A DNA stretch of 15,175 nucleotides from Asterionellopsis glacialis. Lineage: Eukaryota; Bacillariophyta; Plagiogrammaphyceae; Rhaphoneidales; Asterionellopsidaceae. Of the stretch, positions 8,682 through 15,175 are shown one piece after another. The translations under genes were made by a program, and so were the position numbers. Where the stretch lies: contig WKLE02004082.1 in assembly GCA_014885115.2 (NCBI GenBank), forward strand, positions 1 to 15,175. Direction: 5' to 3'. The notes under the pieces were generated by a model that did not search any database, was not told the origin of the DNA, and was given only the letters and a program-made list of their open reading frames with translations. Every line of letters starts with the position of its first letter. The stretch's first letter is position 1.

Positions 8682-10895
8682 TCAAACAGGCAAAACTCGA
8701 TGCTTCCACAATCGTTGTAAGGAAATGCACAAATGCAGAGAACCCGCCATCCAAGGCACATTAAGAGCTATTCGTACCCAATCGCCATTTTCTTTAGCAT
8801 CTTCTCGTAGAACCACTCCAAACAACAATTCCGCTACTAGAAGCAATGCGATATGACCACTAAATAAAATAGCAACAAATAGACTAGGTCGATAGCTCGG
8901 CAATGAATCCCCAATGCCGTCGTTTGCAAATATGACAAGTAATAATCCAAAATGGAAAAAGACACCCAGACCTGGCCAGTTTGGAGCAAACATGAAAGTG
9001 CTCTCTGATTCAACACATGAGGAGATTGTAGGTGGTATCATTGGTAATCCTCCATTTCCCATCAAAGTCAAACCAACGACGTACGTGACAACTGAAGGCA
9101 TGTATACATACCATAAAGATGTCTTGGCCTTTGACAAACAATCAGTCCTCACCGCTATATCATCTTCAAAGACTTTGGAAGTGCCAGAGTCTTTATGAGT
9201 TGGGTCAATATTTGTATCTGATAGAATGAATAGACCAACAAATTGACCAAGGCCAGAAAGTGCCCGAATGAAGAATAGCACAAGAATGAGTAATGTGCCT
9301 AGTTCTTGATTCCACTTTTCATCTGATATCAGTACTGTGATTATTTGCCAAGTCGCTATACCTGATCCAGTCGGGCAAGCAATCAAGAGTAAAAACCTAG
9401 CACGTCGGTATACTTCTGGACTTGAAACAGCCATTATACACACAAACAGATACATAGATGCAACATGCATTCCCCATTTCAAAATATGATGTGTTGCATT
9501 CCATTCCCATATACTTTCTTTTAACAAAGCTGCATTTTCAATTGTCATTTCGACCAAGAGGCACACAGACGAAATCCACAAGATGGTTGCTCCTCGACGT
9601 TTCTCTTTGGTATAAACTTGTGAACGTGAAATTTGCCAGAGACTAGGGCACTGAAAGCAACACGAAGTCGAGCTGTAATTTTCTCCTTCGATACTCTCGG
9701 GACTATCGATATCAGTAATAACAGTTTCGTTGTCATCGTTAAAGCTAAGCTGCTTGTACTCCTTGGAATAAGTATTCACCAACAGGCTGACGGCGGCAAA
9801 GAGTATTGGAACCATTAAGACAACTTCCATCGCCGTGAATACAAAAGATATCGCATGGCGTTTATCACTTCCATGAAGTGAGTGAAATATTGAGCAAACA
9901 GCTAAAGTTAAGCGCCAACCAGATCCCAAAATGGTTCCACCTACGCTTGCACTACAATTTGGATATGTCGAAGCCAAGAAAAAAAGCGATAAAAGGAATG
10001 ATTGGTGGGCTCCAAGACTGTACGACATTTCAAAGGGAAGAAGCTGCATCATTCCACCGCTATTTCCTTTTTCTTCCATGACTGCCTCCAATTTCCTGTC
10101 TCCAGAACTATCACATTCGTGATTCGAAAGATATAGGGCGGTTATTGCAATAGTGTAAGCCACAGACTGTATTTCGACAGCCTTAGCACCGTAATAAATT
10201 ATATTAGCCTTGGATGCCTGTAGTTCAGTTTGGGCTATAGTTTTGGGGTAACGGTCAGTAGTTTGACATGTTTGGAGTTCAGATTTTCCTTCATTAAGCA
10301 CCTTTACATTCTCTAGCACAATTTGTCGTGTGGCGTAGCAGACTCGATTCATTGTGCCTACAGCAACAGATGTAAATAGAACAAAGAAGCTTGTAGTAAT
10401 AATTCGAAACTTTAAAGATGGACCAATCGAATCTTCATCAGAATTGAACATTCCAAATAAGTCGACCACAAGATAAGAAATGGCGGGAAGACCAAAGTAA
10501 AAAGAACAATTCCTAGCAAAGAATAACCACACGGCATCGCCACGAAAAGCGGCTACAAACCCAGCGCCACCTAAGAGAGAAGCATGAACCAAATTTTGAA
10601 TCATAGTAACTTGCATATTGAGTAGACTGACCCAGGTACGGCCAGTTTCAGATAAATCATTTGAAATTTTTTCTTTGTCTGAATTATCTGTCGCCAGGTG
10701 CTGCTGTATTGGCAATGCCACTGAAATCACCGACATCAAAATGGATACCCCGATAACTGCAAATAAAGGTATCCATTTTGTTCCACTAGATATTTGCTCT
10801 GAAATAACATCTTTCTTGAACTCGTTATCAAAGTAAGATGAGTGCTTGCCTCTGGTCAATGACTGCTCGGATGCAGGTAGTTGCAGTGGATCCAT
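8682..10895 (-). CDS. Unrecognised multi-spanning membrane protein (737 aa, about 14 helices)
   Basis: This is a single uninterrupted frame from ATG 10895 to TGA 8682. I do not recognise the family. It has a soluble N-terminus (1-40) and then hydrophobic segments at about 41-63, 91-117, 121-148, 162-182, 231-256, 290-310, 318-340, 347-374, 434-458, 474-491, 500-523, 532-559, 595-614, 639-658, 670-696 and 706-727. Some of these may be re-entrant. Loops at 198-230 (polar, near AQTELQASK) and 375-432 (acidic, then a Cys-rich SCCFQCPS at about 410-418) separate three blocks. No transporter motif (MFS motif A, ABC, P-loop) or kinase/cyclase domain is visible. Length and continuity make it a real gene. 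Its start is supported by the end of hydrophobic coding character upstream and by a promoter-like GTAC cluster 80-100 bp before it. It could be a lineage-specific carrier or sensor; no function is proposed. Confidence 0.85.
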   Translation of the reverse strand: MDPLQLPASEQSLTRGKHSSYFDNEFKKDVISEQISSGTKWIPLFAVIGVSILMSVISVALPIQQHLATDNSDKEKISNDLSETGRTWVSLLNMQVTMIQNLVHASLLGGAGFVAAFRGDAVWLFFARNCSFYFGLPAISYLVVDLFGMFNSDEDSIGPSLKFRIITTSFFVLFTSVAVGTMNRVCYATRQIVLENVKVLNEGKSELQTCQTTDRYPKTIAQTELQASKANIIYYGAKAVEIQSVAYTIAITALYLSNHECDSSGDRKLEAVMEEKGNSGGMMQLLPFEMSYSLGAHQSFLLSLFFLASTYPNCSASVGGTILGSGWRLTLAVCSIFHSLHGSDKRHAISFVFTAMEVVLMVPILFAAVSLLVNTYSKEYKQLSFNDDNETVITDIDSPESIEGENYSSTSCCFQCPSLWQISRSQVYTKEKRRGATILWISSVCLLVEMTIENAALLKESIWEWNATHHILKWGMHVASMYLFVCIMAVSSPEVYRRARFLLLIACPTGSGIATWQIITVLISDEKWNQELGTLLILVLFFIRALSGLGQFVGLFILSDTNIDPTHKDSGTSKVFEDDIAVRTDCLSKAKTSLWYVYMPSVVTYVVGLTLMGNGGLPMIPPTISSCVESESTFMFAPNWPGLGVFFHFGLLLVIFANDGIGDSLPSYRPSLFVAILFSGHIALLLVAELLFGVVLREDAKENGDWVRIALNVPWMAGSLHLCISLQRLWKHRVLPV

Positions 10896-11180
10896 AGAAC
10901 TTGCAATTCAGGAATGAAGGAAAATAACAACTTCGTTGCGAACTCTGGATGAAGAATGAAGAGGCTGTCTACGGTACCTGATAGTACCGGTACATTTTTC
11001 CACATCACGACTTGAAACCTGAGAAACCCGCCGATAGATTTGCTGTTGGAGTCGAGATTTTCGAATTTTGCACTTCTCTGCGTATCCTAATTTCATTTTT
11101 TCAGTAAGCTTTCGGAACTCCTTTTTTTTATTGAGGATGAGGAGTGGCTGAACAGTCCGCACTCGCCACTAATACGCAAG
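10896..11180. promoter_or_regulatory. Upstream region of the 737-aa membrane protein gene
   Basis: This is the 5' flank of the minus-strand gene. GGTACC (10973-10978) and GTACCGGTAC (10984-10993) sit close together 80-100 bp before its start, as in the other upstream regions of this window. The 84-codon frame here has no domain. Confidence 0.4.
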
Positions 11181-11231
11181 TCAAGCTTGAAATTACGGAA
11201 AAAATATAAGCGATTTCAAGCTTGAAATTAC
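11181..11231. repeat. 16-bp direct repeat containing a palindrome
   Basis: TCAAGCTTGAAATTAC occurs at 11181-11196 and 11216-11231, 35 bp apart. The first ten bases of each (TCAAGCTTGA) are a perfect palindrome. The repeat marks the start of the gene-poor right side of the window. Confidence 0.75.
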
Positions 11232-12673
11232 ATGTACGGATCGTTGCTTATTTTGCTTATTTCGATCCTGAGGGTCGTTCTCATATCATTTTTTTTAGTT
11301 TGTCTTGGTGTCACCTTGAACCTACTTCAGATACAGTCCCCAAAGTCCTGCTGCAACTTCAGCTTTATCGTGTAAGCTATTATTTGATTCCTTACTATGA
11401 CTAAAACAATTGAAAGATGAACCAGTTGCTACTTTGGATACTGACTCCAAAATGTGTAAAACCAGCTACTGTTCTTCAGAACTTTGTCATATTAATTCTT
11501 GAACTAAAATAATCTGTCTTTCTTAGCAAAAAATGGATGTCATGGTGCTCTATTTTTCATCCAAAACATCTTTGATGAATTGGCTGTCATGGTTTTTGTA
11601 GTCTTACTGTTGGATTTACTCATTGAGATGTTGGTGTTCTTTGATTCTTCAATCAGTCACAGGAAAAACTAGTGGTTTGTACATATAAAACACTAAAATT
11701 ATTGTAAAATAGTGAGGATCCCAAAAAGGTATCTAACATTTGAAATTGCATGTTCAGAATCCCTGAATAGATGAATCTGTCTTTAGTTCTTTTTTGACTT
11801 CCAATTCTGATACCTGGAAAATTCAAAATTCTGGAAGTACAACAAATTGTTGTTGTTGCTTTGACTGCCAAGATGATTGTCTCTGTATGCTGGCATCAAA
11901 ATGGATGGTCAGCTTCCACCACTTTCATTGTTTCTATGTTTCTTCTTACAAAAGTCATCAAACTTCTTGCTTGATGAAGTCTTTCAGGCTCAATATCCAA
12001 AGACACATGACCATCAATGATGTACAAAACAGTTCCCATACCATTTTTGATGTTGCAGCTCTGCATCCAAGATGAAACTTTTCAAAAGTTTTTTATCCCT
12101 AAAAGTGAAGAAATATTTTTGATCTTCAGTTTGTCAGTACAGATCTTGCATTTTTGTTATACTTCATTGTACTTCATGTATTCCAAAGTTTCCCAGGATT
12201 CCCAGATTAATCTGGCTGTTATTTGTAATGGCTACTCCTTCACATTATTGTATGGGTTAATGTAAAATATAATGTATGTAATTTAGTATTCCAACACACT
12301 CCTGCCAGCCTGCTTGATATATGATGAAGTTGATAGTATTGGAATGTTTAAAACTGTAGTACACAATTTAGGGGCTGTCCACACTACTTTTTTTTGCCAA
12401 CGTGTGAACTTGCCAACTTGCCAATTTTTTCTTGGTTTCACATTCACTCCTAGGCATTTTACAAAAGTTGGTACCCCCCTCTGAACTTGCAAACTTGTGA
12501 GAAATTTGCAAGTTTGCACTGTATACCATGTTCCATGATGTGAGCATTAAGGTAAGCACTTGCTCCTTTTTTTCCTCTTTTTTTGTTGAATGGTCTGTTC
12601 TAAATCTTATCATGTGCTCAAACAGTTCTCCTCCTTTAAATGCCGCAGAAATGTCTTCATTTTTTGGGTGCAG
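11232..12673. other. Gene-poor region with decayed sequence
   Basis: No intact gene is visible. A decayed minus-strand coding stretch may lie at about 11820-12230 (separate entry), and a possible hAT-like terminus is near 12369. A hairpin AACTTGCAAA (12484-12493) with TTTGCAAGTT (12505-12514) is present. Short open frames here lack recognisable domains. Confidence 0.4.
11820..12230 (-). pseudogene. Possible decayed coding remnant, family unknown
   Basis: Minus-strand translation gives protein-like but broken pieces: CKICTDKLKIKNISSLLGI, stop, then NGMGTVLYIIDGHVSLDIEP and ERLHQARSLMTFVRRN, continuing to VVEADHPF and a stop at about 11898. A one-base shift there continues DASIQRQSSWQSK. Several stops and at least one frameshift would be needed. 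I do not recognise the family; a transposon open frame is the most likely source given the surroundings. Chance open frames are not excluded. Confidence 0.3.
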
Positions 12674-12813
12674 CTAGAATTGGAAAAACCCCTTATTGAT
12701 GCCCTTATCTTTTGAAGAATGTTCTACAATTCCTTTATTTTTGGGATGGGGTTGGAGCACCACCATTGGCATCATTGTTCTTGGTGCTAGTACTAGTAGT
12801 AGTAATAGATGAA

Positions 12814-12821
12814 CATGATGA
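12814..12821. repeat. Left target-site duplication CATGATGA
   Basis: An 8-bp perfect copy of 13929-13936, directly abutting the left terminal inverted repeat. Confidence 0.85.
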
Positions 12822-13381
12822 CTTAGCTGCAAATTCCCAGGTATTTTCAATATTCCCGTGTTTGGGCTCTGGCAACGTAAATTGCCCGGTAATCGATGGT
12901 AATTATATACATATACAGACATATATATATATAATTTCTAAGAAATTACCTTCTCACTAGCAAAATTACCAAAAATGTTGCCATGGCTTATAACCTGTGG
13001 TACATGCTTGTAAGTTCTACGATTGCTGGTATGATTTCTAGTAGAAATATATGCAGTGCTGTAGAATTTTTTTGCACGCAATTTTCATGCGGTGACAAAA
13101 AAAATTGCATCCAAGAATGGCAGTCGCAAATTTTTAAACAACAACAAACAACAAACAACCTTTTTACCAAAAATAAAATCATATCATTTGATCGATCATC
13201 CGTCAAAAAATAATCTGATTGATTGTTGTTTGTAGAAACGTAAAATTGAAGGAGAAATAAATAAAAAACAATTGTGTCTTTTTTTGTTGTAAACACAAAA
13301 ACAATAAAAAATAAACAACCAACCACTTACAGCAAAAATTAAATGCATCAAGGTCTTCTGCTTTCATTGAATAATATGTTC

Positions 13382-13489
13382 GTTGATTGTTGTGTTTGTT
13401 GAATCATTATTGGTGGAGAATTATAAAAAAAACGCCATTGTTACAAATTTCCAAAATTTTTTTGTTCCTCAAAAAACACAACAATCAAC
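13382..13489. repeat. 16-bp perfect internal inverted repeat of the transposon
   Basis: GTTGATTGTTGTGTTT (13382-13397) is the exact complement of 13474-13489, with a 76-nt spacer. The decamer TTGATTGTTG within it also occurs directly at 13219-13228 and 13550-13559. Confidence 0.8.
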
Positions 13490-13748
13490 CAGTTGAAAGT
13501 AAAAAAAAGTTACATCAGTCAATCCGCCATAGATTAATTGTTGGAGAGATTGATTGTTGAATTTTTTGACAACTTTTTTGTTGTTGTCTTTTGGAAAATA
13601 CGCCATTGTTGTTGATTTTTGGTTGTGAGCTTGATCGAGAAAGAATATTATTATGTATGCTGGTACTGGCAGCGTAGAAATGTACAATGTTTTCTGAATT
13701 ACCATATTTCAAAAAATGTGCCAGTACTAGAAATGTAGAAATGTATGA

Positions 13749-13772
13749 GGCCAAAATTTGGGAATTTTGGCC
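13749..13772. repeat. Perfect 10-bp hairpin near the transposon right end
   Basis: GGCCAAAATT (13749-13758) and AATTTTGGCC (13763-13772) form a perfect stem with a 4-nt loop (TGGG). Just to its left, GTACTGGCA (13663-13671) and TGCCAGTAC (13719-13727) form another inverted pair, and GTAGAAATGTA is repeated at 13674-13684 and 13735-13745. Confidence 0.8.
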
Positions 13773-13928
13773 TTTTTGGTAATTTTTTATTACCAATTAC
13801 CGGGGTTGAGCGGTAAGGTAATCACCAAAATTACTGTGGTAATTTTGGGCAATTACTGGAGATTACCGGTAACCTTACTGGTTGCCAGGGTCGAGCGGTA
13901 ATCTAAATTGCCTAAATTTGCAGCTAAG

Positions 13929-13936
13929 CATGATGA
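13929..13936. repeat. Right target-site duplication CATGATGA
   Basis: An 8-bp perfect copy of 12814-12821, directly abutting the right terminal inverted repeat. Confidence 0.85.
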
Positions 13937-14841
13937 AGAAGAATGAGAAGATGCGGAAGAAGTGGTGGTGTTTGTGGTGGTGTTAGTACTTGCCATACTT
14001 TCACCATTGTGCTATTACTAGGTTCTTGTTGGGTAGTGGTGGCACTGTTGGTGATACTGCTGTCATGAAGCTCTGGGTGTTGGGTAGCAAGGGTGATTCT
14101 AACCCAAAGATCCTGCATTTCTGAATACAAAACTTGATAACTCTTGTGAAGTTCCTTCAAATACTGTGGAGAACATGCATTGTCATTGGCATAATACTTA
14201 TCAACAATCAACTTTGCTTGCTGTCGTGTTTGGGCTGACATTCCTTTCCACAAAGAAGGAAGTAGTTTTCTCTTCTGCTCCCCAACTAATTCATCATCAC
14301 TAGTTCAGGGGATGAATTCTTGTCCAGTATCAAGAAAACTTGCAATCTTGACAATCCACTGGTCAGTCCATGTACATGGATCCAGATTCACTCATTGGAA
14401 AGAATTAGTCCATATTGCTTCTTCTGTGGCATTAACAATTTGAATTACTGTATGCACGAAGTCATATTGACTTAGTACACCCTTGTTTACTGAATTCAGC
14501 AATGTTCTTTGAATTGACAAAATCTCTGCCCAAACACATTTGTCATTCTTTGCTACAAGCTGATTGTATGCTTGGTTTGTATGTGAAGAGTTCAATTCTT
14601 CCTTTATTGAAACAACACTTTCACATTCTGTGCCATGCCTCAACTTTGGTGGACCACCAAAAAAGGAAACAATTGTTGTTACTATGGCAAAGAACAAAAT
14701 AGTAGTTGGGGAGAGTGCAAGTGTCAGCAATGGAGGATGGATTAGAAAGAAATGTAAACCCTTGGATCTTCATGATGATGACTCCTTCTAGTTGTACAGA
14801 ACCAGATAATTATATTAGGGTTAGAGTTATAATGAATCTGA

Positions 14842-15071
14842 AATATCCTCTACATGAATATATACTTGTCTCACAACGAGACAATATTTAATTAATAATA
14901 TAATCATCGAATTTCAAGTCAATAAGTTTGAAGTATATTCACTTAAGGCTGTATCATCCTGTAGGTCCACACATGGGGCAATATCCTCTATATGAATATA
15001 TACTTGTCTCACGATGAGACAATATTTAATTAATAATATAATCATCAAATTCCAAGCCAATAAGTATGAAG
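14842..15071. repeat. Pair of 92-bp direct repeats with a conserved hairpin
   Basis: Units at 14842-14933 and 14980-15071 have a period of 138 bp and about seven differences, roughly 92 percent identity by eye. Each contains TTGTCTC, a 5-nt loop, and GAGACAA; the stem is identical in both while the loop differs (ACAAC versus ACGAT). Each also has an AT-rich ATTTAATTAATAATATAAT segment. The repeats lie upstream of the decayed minus-strand gene. They may be a satellite fragment or transposon terminal sequence. Confidence 0.8.
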
Positions 15072-15137
15072 CCAATTAAGTATTTATCATGTCTGTTCCT
15101 TGTTTGATTTGTCTCTTCTTAGTTCATCTCGGATTCG

Positions 15138-15175
15138 CCACAAAATCAGACAAAGTTACCACAAAATCAGACAAA
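15138..15175. repeat. 21-bp tandem repeat running off the window edge
   Basis: CCACAAAATCAGACAAA occurs at 15138-15154 and 15159-15175, separated by GTTA. The period is 21 bp. The array may continue beyond the window. Confidence 0.65.

Larger units (their letters stand above)
12822..13928. mobile_element. Non-autonomous DNA transposon, 1107 bp, 8-bp target duplication (hAT-like, tentative)
   Basis: Perfect 14-bp terminal inverted repeats (CTTAGCTGCAAATT at 12822-12835 and its complement at 13915-13928) are flanked by identical 8-bp direct repeats. The ends are dense in GGTAAT/ATTACC words: four in the left 150 bp (12890-12970) and many in the right 170 bp (13775-13905). That is the kind of subterminal repeat array that transposases bind. 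The middle is AT-rich, has TTGATTGTTG four times, and holds several hairpins. No open frame in it resembles a transposase, so it must be moved in trans. An 8-bp duplication is typical of hAT (and P/Merlin) elements. The termini start CTTAG and keep the G5 but not the A2 of the usual hAT end, so the superfamily is uncertain. The perfect duplication suggests a fairly recent insertion. Confidence 0.85.
12674..14773 (-). pseudogene. Decayed minus-strand gene split by a transposon insertion
   Basis: One frame (first bases divisible by three) runs from about 14767 down to the transposon edge at 13929, with only two stops, both TGA (14392-14394 and about 14308-14310). Between them it reads VNLDPCTWTDQWIVKIASF, and after them TSDDELVGEQKRKL and MSAQTRQQAKLIVDKYYAND, all in the same frame. 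Removing the element plus one target copy keeps this frame open to TAG at 12674. The +1 frame, Ser/Thr/Asn-rich with a GGAPTPSQK end, also stays open, to TAA at 12735, so the true C-terminus is undecided. A better N-terminus (ATG 14773, MKIQGFTFLSNPSS) is in another frame that ends at 14621, which suggests a frameshift near 14630. No known domain; it may be a host gene or a transposon gene. Confidence 0.5.

Noticed and set aside
12814..12830. Resemblance of CATGATGA to the end of the Drosophila P element
   Set aside because: CATGATGA here is the duplicated target in an Asp/Ser-type codon repeat, not part of the inverted termini. The real termini begin CTTAGC.
12983..13326. Open frames of 76 and 112 codons on both strands inside the transposon
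   Set aside because: They are AT-rich and low-complexity with no transposase, BED-finger or DDE-type pattern. The element is treated as non-coding.
1..15175. tRNA, rRNA, CRISPR array or bacterial-type operon signals
   Set aside because: Reading both strands showed no cloverleaf with T-arm consensus, no regularly spaced direct repeats with unique spacers, and no Shine-Dalgarno-led gene clusters. The introns point to a eukaryote.

Overview
The window looks like nuclear DNA of a eukaryotic alga, most likely a diatom or a related stramenopile (inference). The reasons are: AT-rich spacers; short GT-AG spliceosomal introns (144-263 bp) in the three small genes; a glutathione peroxidase with an in-frame TGA at the selenocysteine position; a nucleus-encoded subunit of mitochondrial complex III; and long intronless multi-spanning membrane protein genes.

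Layout. The left 10.9 kb is ordinary gene space on alternating strands. (1) 115-692 (+), two exons, PC4/Sub1 transcriptional coactivator. (2) 1306-1856 (-), two exons, a small protein that fits cytochrome bc1 complex subunit 8 (QCR8). (3) 2730-3464 (+), two exons, a GPX4-type selenocysteine glutathione peroxidase; UGA is at residue 64 and a SECIS-like hairpin lies about 70 bp after the true stop. (4) 4447-6285 (-), a 12-helix MFS carrier resembling SLC43. (5) 6883-8604 (+), an AAAP-family amino-acid transporter. (6) 8682-10895 (-), a 737-residue membrane protein with about 14 helices that I do not recognise. Genes 1/2, 3/4 and 5/6 are tail to tail. Genes 2/3 and 4/5 share divergent upstream regions. 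These upstream regions, and that of gene 6, carry a recurring palindromic GGTACC/GTACCGGTAC motif.

The right 4.3 kb (about 10.9-15.2 kb) is gene-poor and repeat-rich. Its clearest object is a non-autonomous DNA transposon at 12822-13928: 14-bp perfect terminal inverted repeats, flanked by an 8-bp perfect target duplication (CATGATGA), with GGTAAT/ATTACC-rich ends and internal hairpins. It sits inside a decayed minus-strand gene (about 12674-14773) that also has two in-frame TGA codons and a probable frameshift. Computing the clean excision on paper makes the reading frame continuous across the site, so the element landed in an open reading frame. Other contents are a second, weaker decayed coding stretch (about 11820-12230), a possible hAT-like terminus near 12369, and a pair of 92-bp direct repeats at the right edge.

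There is no operon or multi-gene system here. The genes are individually regulated housekeeping and transport functions. The most notable biology is the recoded selenoprotein, which standard gene callers would split or truncate, and the well-defined transposon insertion.
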